From positions 1 to 64,000 of the forward strand of contig WHSA01000990.1 of assembly GCA_012931725.1 (NCBI GenBank): a DNA stretch of 64,000 nucleotides, in the 5' to 3' direction. Shown piece by piece: positions 1-12,402 of the stretch; position 1 is the first letter of the stretch; each line of letters begins with the position of its first letter. The notes under the pieces were generated by a model, which saw nothing but the letters and a program-made list of their open reading frames with translations, had not been told where the DNA came from and ran no database searches. Position numbers and translations under genes: made by a program. This DNA is from Litsea cubeba. Taxonomy: Eukaryota; Streptophyta; Magnoliopsida; Laurales; Lauraceae.

Positions 1-589
1 TCTTTTTTCCCCCACCCTTACATGACCCCACACGACCCCACACACTAAAATATGAAAACATAAGGTGCTTGGAATCATTGGGATTGTCTTGAGAATGCAA
101 ATTTGAATTTGATCTTTTTATTGGATTGTTGGGCTCATGGGAATGAGAGATCCAATGAAGTTAACCTTTGGTAATTGGATCTTAAAGATAAGATTATGAT
201 GAAGCTATTTGTTTAGTAATTAACCAATCCGAATTTAATCTTCAGCCCAACACAAAATAATGAATGCCCTTCTACGGCCCTGTGTGGAACAAATTCATAT
301 CAGCATGCCCAAGTTGCTAATGAGAGAGCCCTGCCATCCGACATGTGTCATACCATGGCATGGAATTGGCAACGTGAGAATGATTCCATGGCCACATGAG
401 CCCACCAGATGACCAGAAGAACATGAGAAGGATGTAGAAATGGCACATCATATAATGCACATGACATGTGGCACCATAGTTGGAGGAAATTAGGGACCTG
501 GATCTGCTTGGAGATATGTTAATAGCAAAAAGCTCTTATGCTTTATCTTAAAGGCCAAATAATGTCCAAATAAATCCCTCTAGTGTGTG
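1..589. other. AT-rich spacer, no gene seen
   Basis: Ordinary AT-rich intergenic DNA. I see no reading frame with recognisable protein similarity, no RNA gene and no clear repeat structure on either strand. Confidence 0.5.
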
Positions 590-760
590 ATTGATAAATT
601 GAAGATGGAGAGATTTTAGGGGTTTTGTTGCATTGCATTGCATACAGTGTGTAGATGGAGAAGTGGAGAATGAGAGATTTTAGGGATTGAATAGGGATAG
701 GGATTTCAAGGGAAATTAAAGGAGGGAAGGGCAATTCCGAACTATTTAAATTTAAATTTA
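590..760 (-). repeat. Degenerate terminal piece of the purine-rich repeat family
   Basis: The order of short blocks here (gtgtgtagatggag, gagagattttagggattg, gatagggatagggattt, ggagggaagggcaattcc) matches the block order just inside the right end of the purine-rich family at 18215-18290 and 6400-6460. The GC-rich terminal block and the CTAG hairpin are absent, so this is an old truncated copy. Confidence 0.45.
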
Positions 761-2283
761 AATTCAGATTCACAAAAGTGATAAGCCTCGACCCAATTAA
801 TGCCATTAACCAAAAAGACACATTTATTCCCTAATCTCTCTTAACTTTTTCAATATTCTCTCCCTTCCAAATCAATTATTAGAAGATTTGGTGGTCATAA
901 AATCTAGTATCTCTTATTTCAGCCTACCCATAAACAATGGCCCTACATCATCATGAGGGCCCTATCAACTGTACAACATGCATGTTTCAAATTTTTAGTG
1001 GCTAAGGGATCATAGTCCCATAGTTATCTCAATGCATTAATTAAAATCTTAAAAATACATGGTCTACTTGACGGGTCCCAGATCTTCTTTGATCTACCAT
1101 GATTTCTACCATTTAATAATATACATGATGGTCATCAACATTTAGATGGTCTATTGGTGGTGTCCAATATAATATGGCTTAATTATGATCATAGCCATCG
1201 AATGGTCCACTTCATGCGGTAATTTTGGATAAGATATATGTGCCATGATTACAGGGACGGATTGCATTGAGAAATGTTAGAAAAATTAAATGAATGAAAA
1301 AGGATAAAACGTTAACAATCAAGAAAAAAAAACTGCAATCTAATTGCATTCGAACCAAGCTGAAGCATAATTTAAAAATAAATAAGTAGAACACTTTAAT
1401 AATGTAAATATATAGAAAAGAATGTAACAGTAGAACTGTCTTCATGAAGGAAAATGACAACAACACAGCCTGTAGTCCAATATTAAATGAGATTCATGCT
1501 TCATTTTGTAAGATTTTGTAGGATAAAGGAAGAGAGAATATATACCATAATAGAAAGCTCCTATGGTACAGGGGAATCTGGCATTGATCATTCTTGCTTA
1601 AACACAAAGCCTTTTTAACATATTTTAAATAAGAATACCAAATATGATTCAAGACCTATATCTTTCATTTCATCAATATCTTACAGAAGAAAGAAGGAAA
1701 CAAAAAAAAAAAAAAAAAAAAAAAACATTAGAGAAGAAAACCCATGGCACAAATAACTACCAACAGACATACACATTAATTACTGCATGGTATATAGATA
1801 TAAACCGTATGAATTAAAGTTTATGTGGTCTATAGATATAAACCGTATGTCCGATAATTGGTGGGCTGCATTGGCCTCGCATTCCACATGCCCCTACATT
1901 AAACAAATACAAACCAAAAACCTGTATTAGCTAGAGAGAGAGGAGATAGTCATTAGCAATTCTATCATCGTTGACGTGCCAGATGGTGTTGTACCTGTCT
2001 ATGTCTATAAAATAATAATACTCACTTCATCATGAAAGACCAACGTCCAATACCGGCTTAAATCATGTTAAATCGGATCCTATGAAGGATCATAATTATC
2101 AATTGAAAATATGACTGATGTAGAAAAGAAAAGAAAAAAAGTCAGATTGCATGACAACATGATGCAAGGAGATATGATTTGAATAGGCAAATAATGTGGC
2201 TGAAATGTGTCATGATCTTGATAAATAAAAATCAATTTTTATTTGAAGATGTAAAAAATAAATAAAAATTATGGAGAAAATAC
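761..2283. other. AT-rich spacer, no gene seen
   Basis: AT-rich DNA with a 20-plus A homopolymer near 1700. The stretch at about 2190-2280 resembles 36560-36640 and belongs to a dispersed repeat that also includes the exon-like block at 2284-2507. No gene recognised. Confidence 0.45.
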
Positions 2284-2507
2284 CTTTAACTTTGTGACTT
2301 GTTTTCTTCTTGAATCGAGATGAGGATTTGCAAATAGGAATACATGGGAACCTTCCTGTTGGTGGGAAAGGTCCCACCTTCCTTCCATTGTGTGGGCACA
2401 AACCTGACCTTGTATCAAGGTTGCCATTTTCAGCATCACACCCAAAAGTGCCATGGATTTGGGGTGTCTTCAACTTCACAGAATGAACCCAAATACTGCC
2501 CTTTCTC
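2284..2507 (-). other. Exon-like fragment of unknown gene
   Basis: On the minus strand a pyrimidine-containing acceptor (CTATGCAG) at 2508-2509 opens a 224-bp frame without stops that runs to a donor (GTATTTTC) at 2283. The frame encodes about 74 residues with Cys/His and basic segments (for example GLCPHNGRKVGPF and SSSRFKKKTSHKVK). I do not recognise the protein. The last ~40 bp and the donor recur at about 36620-36680, so the block travels with a repeat and may be a captured exon. It could also be non-coding. Confidence 0.3.
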
Positions 2508-2749
2508 CTGCATAGAGGTCTGGGTTATTAGAAGCAACAGGGCTCAAACCTGGGAATGGTTTTCCCACTCCTAGTCTCTTCTCAGCTTCTGTTATTTATG
2601 CACCAATGAATAATCTGCCCAAAAGAAAATGGAAATCATAAGAACACAGGAAATGCAGTAGAGAAACCAGGCAATGAAATGAACAAAAAGATTATCAAAA
2701 TACAACCCTTCCCACAGGATTGAGAAAATGGCAGTTCAGAGATTAAGGG
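2508..2749. other. Spacer, no gene seen
   Basis: Short unique stretch between the exon-like block and the purine-rich repeat. Nothing recognised. Confidence 0.4.
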
Positions 2750-5700
2750 TAAAAAAAAGAAAAAAATAAAAGAGAAGAGAAGAAGAAGAAAGAAGAGAAA
2801 GAAACAGAACCCATGTCAGCTTTTGTTATTTGGATTGATTTGGGCTAACTTGATCAATCAAAGCAGTCGGCTGCTCTTGGACTACCAATCTGAACCAACT
2901 TCATTGCAGAAATTCCTGGGGCAGTTGCTGCATGCTATGCAACAGTGGCTGCAGGCAGTGCAGGGGCTGGCCGGTAAAAGAAAGAGGTAGCAGGGAGATG
3001 GCGGCGGCCGCTGTGCAGGGAGAGAAGAGTGACTGCTGCAGCAGAGAGAGTTGCCGCCAGTTGTGTGTGAGTGAGGAGGTGCAGGGTGAGCGTGGGAGGA
3101 AGAAGAAGATGGTGAAGGAGAGAAGATGATGCAGGAGCAGGCGCAGGTGGGTGCAGGGAAGAAGGAAAAGAAGAAGAGTGGGTGAAGGTGGGTGCAGGGA
3201 AGAAGGAAAAGAAGAAGAAGGTGGGTGCAGGTGGGTGTAGGGAAGAAGAAGAGAAATGATGCAGGGGTAGTGCGAGGTGGAAGGAAGTGGTAGGTGCAGG
3301 CGCAGGTGGAAGTGCATGTGGGTGCAGGTGGTTGCAGGGAAGGAAAAGAAGTGGAGCGAGAGGGAGAGAGCGAGAGGGAGAGAGGTAGATGGGGAGCGTG
3401 TGATGGTTGATGCGGAGTGCTCTGCGCGCTGGTGAGAGGGGTAGGAGAAGAGAGAGGGAGAAGAAAAGAAGATAAGAGAGAAAAGAGGGGAACGAAAGAG
3501 ATGGAAGGAGAAAGAGGCTGGGGGGCAGGGCGTGGGAGAGAAAGGGAGGATGGAGAGCAGAGAAAGGAGAAGAGAAAAGGAGGAAGGAAAGAGAGGGAGA
3601 ATGAGGGGGCGGGATAGCAGGCTGGTTTGGTCGAGATGGGTGAGGGCGATGGCAGAGAGGGAGAGAGAGAGAGATGGGATGTGAAGGAGAGGGAACGGAG
3701 AGAGAGGGTGAAGCAGGGAGAGGAGAAGATGGCGAGAGAGAGAGGGAGATGAAGAGGTTGGTGCGCAGTGGGGCGGAGAGAGTTGCAGGTGGAAGGGAAA
3801 AACGAGGAAGGAGGAGATAGGTTGAAGCAGTGACAGAGAAAAACAGAGGAATGAGAAGAGAGGGAGGAGAGATAAAGGAGGGGAGATGGGTGGGCGGTGA
3901 AGGCGCAGTGGGTGCATGTGCTGGGCGGAGTTGCAGGCGGAAGGGAAAAACAGAGATGGAAGGAGAGATATATTGAAGCAGTGACAGAGAGAAACAGAGG
4001 AAGGGAAGAGGGGGAGAGATAAAGGAGATAGGGGAGATGGAGTGGGCAGTGGCAGAGAGGAGGGGAGATGGGGAGTGAAGGAGCAGTGGGTGCATGTGGG
4101 CGGATGGCAGAGAGGGAGATGGGGAGTGAAGGCGCAGGGGTGCATGTGGAGGGGTGTAGGGAAGAAGGAAAAGTGCATGGGGGAAGAAGAAGATGGAGAA
4201 GAAGAGAAGATGATGTAAGTGCCAGTTGTATGGTGGGTGCAGTTGGAAGTGCAGGGAAGGGGGAAGAAAGAGAGAGAAGAAGAAGATGGAGAGAATGAAG
4301 AAAAGAGAAGAGAGCAGAAAGATGTCGTGTGTGTGTGCAGGTGGGGTGTGCAGGAAGGTGTGCAGTGAAGGAGGAGGAGGAGGGAGAGAAAAAGAGAAAG
4401 AAAGAGGACTAAGGGAATAGATGGTGAGGCGAAGGGATGTGCAGGGGGTTGCGTGGATTGCAGGAAGGAGGGAGAAAAGAAAAGAAAGGAGAGAAGGAAG
4501 AGAGAGATAGTGTGTGCAGAGAGAGGTGCTCCATCTCATCCTTACGCCGGGCAACATACTGACAGCGTCCGCGCCGTCTGTTCTGCATGTGGGAAGAGAG
4601 CGGCGACGGTGGGGCTGTGGCTGTGCGTGGGTTTAGGTGTAGGGAGAGAAGAAGAGGAGGGAGAAGAGAAAAAAGGAAAAACTAAAACATCAAACACATT
4701 GATGTGTGTGTGAAGGTGGGTGTAGTGTGCTGGGGAGGAGTGAAGGAAGGTGCTGGTTGTTTAACGGCTGGTCGATTGGACTTAGGCCATAAGAGTTGAA
4801 GTGGGTTCGTGTTATGATGCAGTAAAGAAAGTGAAATGAAAGAGAGATGGCGTGATGAAGAGGTTAATGTAGAGGTTTGGTTTGCACAGTAGCTAGGTTC
4901 AGTATGTGGTGGTTGGTTAATGTAGGGAAGGAGGAGGAGGAGGGAGAGAAAAAAGAGGAAAGAAAGAGGATGATGAGTGCAACGTCTGGGTGAAGAAGAA
5001 GATAGAGAAGAGATAAGATGATGCCTGGGCGTAGGTGGGTGCAGGTGAAAAGAAGAAGAGTACCAGCACCGCGGTCTCCAATAGAGCTAGAGCTCCTACC
5101 GCCACGATGTGCAGCACCATCTCTGCCACTGCTGACACGCAGGTGATGAAGATGGGTTTGATGAAGATGGGTCCTGCAGGTGAGATCGATTGGTGAGGTG
5201 GAGGTGTAACAGGTGCTGTGTGCAGGGGACTGATGGGATCGAGAGGGAGGTGAGGCTAAGGGAAGAGATGGTGAGGCCGAAGGGATGTGCAGGGGGTGCG
5301 TGCATTGCAGGAAGGAGGGAGAAAAGAAAGGAGAGAAGGAAGAGAGAGATAGTGTGTGCAGAGAGAGTGCAGCGGTGAGAGATGGTGCGGTGTGAGTGTA
5401 GGGGGGGAGCAGAGGAGGGGAAGAGGAAAGGAGGAAGGAAAGAGAGGGAGAAGGAGGAGGTGGAGAAAGAATAAGATGGAAGAATGAGAGAGGAAGGAAG
5501 AAAGAAAAGGAGATGGGTTCAGGTGCAGGTGGAGAAAGAAGAAGTGCAGGTGGGTGCAGGTGGTTGCAGGGAAGGGAAGGAAAAGAAGTGCAGGTGTGTG
5601 CAGGGAAGGTGATGGGTGCCTGCACGATGGGCTGGGCAGGGCGTGGGAGCGAGAAAGGGAGGAGGGAGAGCAGAGGAGGGGAGAAGAGGAAAAGGAGAGG

Positions 5701-6576
5701 ACGGAGAGGGAGAGGAGGAGGAGGTGGAGAAAGAAGAAGATGGAAGAATGAGAGATGAAGGAGAGAAGAAAAAGGGATGGGTTCAGTGGTGCACAGGTGG
5801 AGAAAGAAGAAGATGAGAAGGAGGGAACAAAGAGAAAAGAAAAAAAGAAAAATGTTTATGGTGCTGTGTGTGAATGCTGGGGCAGATGTGTGCGTGTGTG
5901 CATTGTGTGGGGGTTGAGAGTGAGGAGAAAGAACAGAGAGGGAGATAAGAAAGAGAGGAAGGGGAAGAAAGAGTAAGAGAAAAAAAGAAAAATGTGATGG
6001 TTCTTGGTGTGATGCTGGATCAGATGTGTGCGTGTGTGCAGGTGTGGGGTTGGAGTGATAGAAAGAACAGGAGAGGGAGAGAAGAAATAAGAGTAATGGA
6101 AGAAAGAAAAAAGAGGAAAAGAAAGAGGAAGAGATGGTGTTGAGGCAGATGCCATAATTGGCTGCTAAGGAGATGGAGGAGGGCCTACCTGCGCGTGTGA
6201 TGGCTGCTGCGGAGGGAGTGCTCTGCGCGCTGGGGAGATGGGATAGGGGGTTTGGCGTGAGATGATAGATGAAGAAGAGAGGATAATGTTGGAGAGAGAG
6301 TTGTTTAGGTAGGATATGAGTAGGAGATAAGAGGGGGAGAGACGATGTTTAAGGGGGTTGAGGGAGTCAGAGATCTGGGACTCCTTTCTCCCTTATCCAA
6401 TTGATGGGATGCATGGGGATTTAAATTTAAATGGGAATTTAAAAGGAGGGAAGGGCAATTGGGGAAGCCACATTGCAAAAAAGCACCAGGGCGCGCCACT
6501 TGTCCTCCTCCCGGGCAGCCTCCCCCGCCACGTTGTCGCTCCCCGGGGAAAAAAACCTGCTGCTTACTATATATAA
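2750..6576 (-). mobile_element. Purine-rich (minus-strand CT-rich) repeat element, copy 1
   Basis: About 3.8 kb of G/A-rich plus strand built from short motifs such as gtgggtgcagggaagaagg, gaagaagatggagaag and ggagagagggag, with many internal duplications. The right end (about 6430-6576) is less repetitive and is shared by the other copies: ggagggaagggcaattggg, gggcgcgccacttgtcctcc, a gccacgtgtcgctc-like block, then aaaacctgctgctt and an AT run. The second half (about 4610-6576) is nearly duplicated at 8600-10767. Long reading frames on the minus strand come from the pyrimidine bias, which excludes stops, and show no domain. Probably a non-autonomous element, perhaps Helitron-related, amplified by internal slippage; the left boundary is uncertain. 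Confidence 0.55.
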
Positions 6577-6608
6577 CTAGCGCTCGGGGCCCGCGCCCAA
6601 CGCGGGCC
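6577..6608 (-). mobile_element. Helitron-like 3' terminus (CTAG plus 8-bp hairpin), copy 1
   Basis: Read on the minus strand, a perfect hairpin (6588-6608: stem GGCCCGCG/CGCGGGCC, 5-nt loop) is followed 7 nt later by CTAG (6577-6580) and then T. Helitrons end in CTRR with a short GC hairpin about 10 nt inside, and insert between A and T; here plus-strand A precedes CTAG. The element body would run right from 6577. Its 5' end (TC on the minus strand) was not located. Confidence 0.6.
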
Positions 6609-8204
6609 TTTATTTTTTTTTTCTATTCGTTCTTATATTTTAGGGAAAGGGGTGTTTTGAAGTGATTTTGGACCGTTTATATAGGTTCTTTTTGTGTAGT
6701 GTGGATTTATCTTTTATGCAAGGAGTTTTTTTTACTTACAAAAATAGTTAGGCTTTAATACAATTTTTGGTTAGGTATTTTGACGTGGTCTTTTCATCCG
6801 TATAGTTGAGTTCGAAGTTGCCTTGCAATCTTGGAAGGATTCAGATCCTCTTGATGTTCCATTCTTAATTAAAGATAAGAGAGGAACATATTTGTTTCTT
6901 AGTATCATATAATAAACACCTATACCTTGTATATGGAAACATAACTCATGCAAAACAAAAGGGATTATTAATATGTGATCGTTACAAATTTATAATGGGA
7001 AAATAAAGAAAGATAGAAAAATAGAACTACATTAATATTTAAATATTAACGATGTAAATAAACTGTAAAATGTCAAAATAATAAACTAATGAAACTTACT
7101 TCCTTCCGGTAGAAAAAACAGTAATAAAAGAAAATTGAGAATGGATTGAAAACTGAAAAGAATTAACATCTAATATTATAAAGAATTATAATATAGTACC
7201 TTATTATGTGAAGATTTAAATAATTTGATGAGCTTCTCCAAACGCCTCAAGTATAAATCCAGCAACGTCTGTCAATATTAATCATAAATCATAAGTCATA
7301 AATATCTGGCAAAGTTTTGATCATGTGTTAAAACCCATTCAAAATCATTAATTATAGCAGAAGAAAATAATTCATGGTTTAATGTAATATACCAGAAAAC
7401 TAAGAATAGTAATAGAATGGGAGGAAGCATTGTTATTGAGGTTACTCAGATATGTAGAACTTTAGTTAGGTTTAGTACGTCCCAATCAGTCACCTTTCTA
7501 GAAATTTATATGTCATATTTCACTGCTACCAATACGATCAATTAGATATAAACATCTCTCAAAATAAGTTTTAAACAATTAGAAATATGATTAAAAAATA
7601 GATTTAAAAGGAACATACAAAGTTTGAAACTCATTAATTCAACAACGTAAAAAAATAAAGGCCAAACCATATTTAGAAAAGTAATGTTATACCAACTACA
7701 TACCTGACAACGCTTGATACGGTAGGGCTGCACAGAACCGGAGTCACCATAAAAAATTGCAAGTTAATATAAATAAATCATCAAAAAGTAGAAAAAGAAT
7801 ATAACAACTTTAAAATCACAATCTGATTTCATCCATCATGAGATAGGATTTCAAGATGCCGAAAAATTAAAAAAAAAAAAAAGATCACATACATTTGACC
7901 TAATTAATCTAAATGTGGGCCACAGCAAGCATACATGTGTCAAAACCATCATCTTTACAATTATATATATTATAACACCATCATCTTTACTCCTCCTTAC
8001 TCAAACTCCAAGCACAAACCGAGCCCACCAACATATTTAATAGGCGCCATCTATCCAACCAAACAGTACTTCACCCAATCTTCACCATCTACCTATATAC
8101 ATAGTTCCACATCTTCACAATCATCTCTGGCTGGTGGTGAGCTATTTGCCCGTTTTTTTTTCTACTAAAGTATCTAATAAGCCATTAGACTGGCTTTTTG
8201 CAGG
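6609..8204. other. AT-rich spacer with dispersed repeat pieces
   Basis: No gene seen. The stretch around 6940-7050 (aacaaaagggatta, gatcgttacaaattta) recurs near 27660 and 35390, so part is body sequence of the same family that carries the CTAG hairpin end. The remainder is AT-rich and unassigned. Confidence 0.45.
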
Positions 8205-10767
8205 TGGAAGTGCAGGGAAGGAGGAAAAAGAAAGAAGAAGGAGAATGAGAGGGATGGGTTCTGCGTGATGCAGTGTGTGAGGTGGTGATGCAAAGTGGAA
8301 GGTAAGGAAAACTCAATATTTTTAAACAAAGAGAGAAGAAAAAAAAAACAAATAGAATAGATCAAATGAAAACAATCAACACAGATTGATGTGTGTGTGT
8401 TTGAAGGTGGGTTGTAGTGTGCAGGGGAGGAGAAGAAAAGGGAAAAAAAGAAAGAAAGAGATATGGAAGATGATGGATGGGGCGCAGGGGCTGTGAAGGT
8501 GTGTTGGTGAGTGTGGTGCGCAGGGGAGGAGAAGAAAATGAAAAAAAAGAAAAGAAAGAGAAAGGAAGATGATGGATGGGGAGCAGGGGATGTGGCAGGT
8601 GGGTGCTGTGGTGTGCGTGGGTTTTAGGTGTAGGGAGAAGAAGAAGAAGAGGGAGAAGAGAAAAAAGGAAAAACTAAACAATCAACACATATTGAGTGTG
8701 TGTGAAGGTGGGTGTAGTGTGCTGGGGAGGAGTGAAGGAAGGTGCTGGTTGTTTAAAGGCTTGGTCGATTGGACTTAGGCCATAAGAGTTGAAGTGGGTT
8801 CGTGTATGATGCAGTAAAGAAAGTGAAATGAAAGAGAGATGGCTGTGATGAAGAGGTTGAATGGTAGAGGTTTGGTTTGCACAGGTAGCTAGGTTCAGTA
8901 TGTGGTGGTTGTTAATGTAGGCAGGCCGTGAGTTTGCTGTTTGGTTATGGGAATAAGATGTGAAGAAGATAATGATGCAAATATGAAGGGAGGTTATGTG
9001 TTTGGAAGGTGGGTCGTGGGAAGATATGCAATGGCAGTGAAGTTAGATGGGTGAGAAATAGCAGAGACGAATGAAGTAAAACATGGAACTTGAAACAAAA
9101 ATTGAAACAGAGAATGTGAGAAGAGAACTTGAGATATAGCAGAGCAGTGAAGAAGGAGGAGGAGGGAGAGAAAAAAGAGAAAGAAAGAGGATGATGAGTG
9201 CAACGGCTGGGGAAGAAGAAGATAGAGAAGAAGATAAGATGATGCATGGGCGCAGGTGGGTGCAGGTGAAAAGAAGAAGAGTACCAGCACCGCGGTCTCC
9301 AATAGAGCTAGAGCTCCTACCGCCACGATGTGCAGCACCATCTCTGCCACTGCTGACACGCAGGTGATGAAGATGGGTTTGATGAAGATGGGTCCTGCAG
9401 GTGAGATGATTGGTGAGGTGGAGGTGTAACAGGTGCTGTGTGCAGGGGACTGATGGGATCGAGAGGGAGGTGAGGCTAAGGGAAGAGATGGTGAGGCCGA
9501 AGGGATGTGCAGGGGGGTGCGTGCATTGCAGGAAGGAGGGAGAAAAGAAAGGAGAGAAGGAAGAGAGAGATAGTGTGTGCAGAGAGAGTGCAGCGGTGAG
9601 AGATTGGTGCGGTGAGTGTAGGGGGGGGAGCAGAGGAGGGAGAAGAGGAAAGGAGGAAGGAAAGAGAGGGAGAAGGAGGAGGTGGAGAAAGAAGAAGATG
9701 GAAGAATGAGAGAGGAAGGAAGAAAGAAAAGGAGATGGGTTCAGGTGCAGGTGGAGAAAGAAGAAGTGCAGGTGGGTGCAGGTGGTTGCAGGGAAGGAAA
9801 AGAAGTGCAGGTGTGTGCAGGGAGGGTGATGGGTGCCTGCACAATGGCTGGGCAGGGCGTGGGAGCGAGAAAGGGAGGAGGGAGAGCAGAGGAGGGAGAA
9901 GAGGAAAGGAGGAAGGAAGGAGAGGGAGAAGGAGGAGGTGGAGAAAGAAGAAGATGGAAGAATGAGAGAGGAAGGAAGAAAGAAAAAGGGATGGGTTCAG
10001 GTGGTGCACAGGTGGAGAAAGAAGAAGATGGAGAAGGAGGGAAAAAAGAGAAAAGAAAAATGTGATGGTGCTGTGTGTGATGCTGGGCAGATGTGTGCGT
10101 GTGTGCAGGTGTGGGTTGGAGTGAGAGAAGAACAGAGAGGGAGATAAGAAAGAAGAGGAAGGGGAAAGAAAGAGAAGAGAAAAAAAGAAAAATGTGATGG
10201 TGCTGTGTGTGATGCTGGGCAGATGTGTGCGTGTGTGCAGGTGTGGGTTGGAGTGAGAGAAGAACAGAGAGGGAGAGAAGAAAGAAGAGGAATGGAAGAA
10301 AGAAAAAAGAGGAAAGAAGAGAAGAGATGGGTGTTGATGCAGATGCAATATTGGCTGCAAGGAGAGGAGGAGGGCCTACCTGCGCGTGTGATGGCCGCTG
10401 CGGAGGGAGTGCCCTGCGCGCTGGTGAGATGGGATAGGGGGTTGGCGTGAGATGATGATGAAGAAGAGAGGATAATGTGGGAGAGAGAGTTGTTTAGGTA
10501 GGATATGAGTAGGAGATAAGAGGGGGAGAGACGATGTTTAAGGGGGGTTTGAGGGAGTCCAGAGATCTGAGAGATCTGGGACTCCTTTCTCCCTTATCGG
10601 GATTGCATGGGGATTTAAATTTAAAGGGAATTAAAAAGGAGGGAAGGGCAATTGGGGAAGCCACATTGCAAAAAGCACCAGGGCGCGCCACTTGTCGTCC
10701 TCCCGGGCATCCTCCCCCGCCACGTGTCGCTCTCCGGAGAAAAAACCTGCTGCTTTACTATATATAA
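8205..10767 (-). mobile_element. Purine-rich repeat element, copy 2
   Basis: Same motifs and right-terminal block as copy 1. From about 8600 to the end it repeats 4610-6576 in the same order and orientation with scattered small indels, including the distinctive blocks accagcaccgcggtctcc, ctgctgacacgcaggtga and gggcctacctgcgcgtg. The pair is a segmental duplication or two insertions of one subfamily. No protein domain is encoded. Confidence 0.55.
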
Positions 10768-11155
10768 CTAGCGCTTCGGGGCCCGCGCCCAACGCATGCC
10801 TTGTTTAAAGAGTTATTAAGATTTTAGATAGTAGTATTCATTTCTTTTAAGTAAAATGTAAATGGCTATTTAAAGCATATATCCATGCATCAATTATACT
10901 GTATCAATGAAAAGACAAACACACATTCGGTTCAATGTAAAAAAAATTGCACTAAATTTCAAATTTCCACTTGTTTAATAACTGTCACATTGTTTGATGT
11001 CAGAAGTAGAAAATAAAATTTCTAATCTCACACTGATGGGATCATGAGAGGAGATTTGGAAAAAGAAATTTACTTTATTTGAAACTTAAAATTAAGTAAA
11101 AATTTTTAGATTTATGGCTATAATTGGGTATTCAAATACGTATTCTAATGGGGGG
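10768..11155 (-). mobile_element. Helitron-like 3' terminus and ~370-bp body, copy 2
   Basis: CTAG at 10768-10771 with a GC-rich arm (10780-10787) and a partly decayed partner arm (10793-10800). The body, from cttgtttaaagagttatt to about 11155, recurs with the same order at 23340-23707 and begins identically at 22670-22745, so this side of CTAG is a dispersed element rather than unique host DNA. Confidence 0.6.
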
Positions 11156-12176
11156 CATTTTCTAATATTCTGGATATTTTGGATATTTCTGTGAATTTTT
11201 CTGAATTGAATTTTTTTTAATAAAATATACATGATAAATAACACAATTTATAGGGACGAAAAGATCTTAAAAAGATTTAATTCAATGCACAAGAGAGAGA
11301 GAGAGATCACCAGCATAGATGGAGCATGTGTTTTTTGGTAATTTTATAGGTCTTTTAAAAAAATTATTACATATAAAGAAAAACAACAAAAAAATAATAA
11401 ATAAAAAGGTCATCATTGGTAACTTGAAAATGTATAAAGATGAGAGAATGATAGTTGGCTGCTTATTCCTATAATTAGGAACTAAAACTCCCACCTATTA
11501 AACAACATCTAATATAAGATTCAAAAAAATTAATAATAAAGAATAAAAGAAACAAAGACTCTTGGTATAAGATGAACTTAACAATGAAATAAACAAACTC
11601 ACTCTCATTTAAAAACATTAATAACTACATGAGTTGAACATATTCACCTTTAATTCACATTTATAGTTTATGCGAGTCCCATCTGAGGATTACACTATTT
11701 TTTATTTTTTTTTGCAAATCCACTACTAATATCTCAAAATTCATCAGATGTAATAGGAGTGAACAATCCATAGAATTTCCAATCGAGCCATCATTTCGAT
11801 CCAATTTTCTCTAAAATGTGTTGAATGAAATCTCCAATCGAGGGCAACAATTCACTCTGATTTTTTGTAAAATGTGTTACCATTAAATATGTATCAGTTA
11901 CCAAGTTTGTTCAACTACTTTTGGTTCACACCCATTACATCCTATGGCCATTTAAATAAATGACTAAAATCACTTCATCAATGTGTGACTGGTATTTAGC
12001 ATTGGCTCACACACCCAATATATACTTCATGCTTATTATATATATCTAATATATTATTATTATTATTTAATATACATTATTATTGGGCCCAGGCTAAGCA
12101 TGGACGTTATGATCAAAACAGTCCTAATCGGATCACGGGTCGCCTAATTAGTTTTTTATAAACATTTGCATAAAAG
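11156..12176. other. AT-rich spacer, no gene seen
   Basis: AT-rich intergenic sequence without recognisable coding or RNA features. Confidence 0.45.
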
Positions 12177-12245
12177 AGTCAGTTGGTGTAGTGGTGGAGA
12201 AGTTGTTGAAATTAGCAAAGGTTATGGGTTTGAATTTTCTAAGCC
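12177..12245 (+). repeat. tRNA-derived SINE-like head
   Basis: A box-A-like segment (ggtgtagtggtggagaag) is followed about 25 bp later by a box-B-like segment (gggtttgaatttt). This spacing and sequence fit the tRNA-derived 5' part of plant SINEs. No cloverleaf can be drawn, so it is not a tRNA gene. Ends and target duplication not resolved. Confidence 0.4.
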
Positions 12246-12402
12246 ATCTTTTTTTAGGGTAAAGGGTAATAGACTGAGTTATACGGGTTAGGTTGAGCCT
12301 AACCTGACCTGAACTACATTTAATGCAGGTTATGCGGGATCAAAATGGGTGTGGTTGCAATTTTTGCGTGGTCTCAATTAAAAAAAATAAAAAATGGATT
12401 AT

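Noticed and set aside
2901..4557. Long minus-strand reading frames of 425 and 540 codons
   Set aside because: Pro/Ser/Leu/His-rich low-complexity frames that follow from the CT-rich strand of the repeat. Two overlapping frames stay open together and no domain is visible.
12177..12245. tRNA gene
   Set aside because: Box A and B only; arms do not pair into a cloverleaf. Better explained as a SINE head. The same applies to 13796-13870 and 38879-38900.
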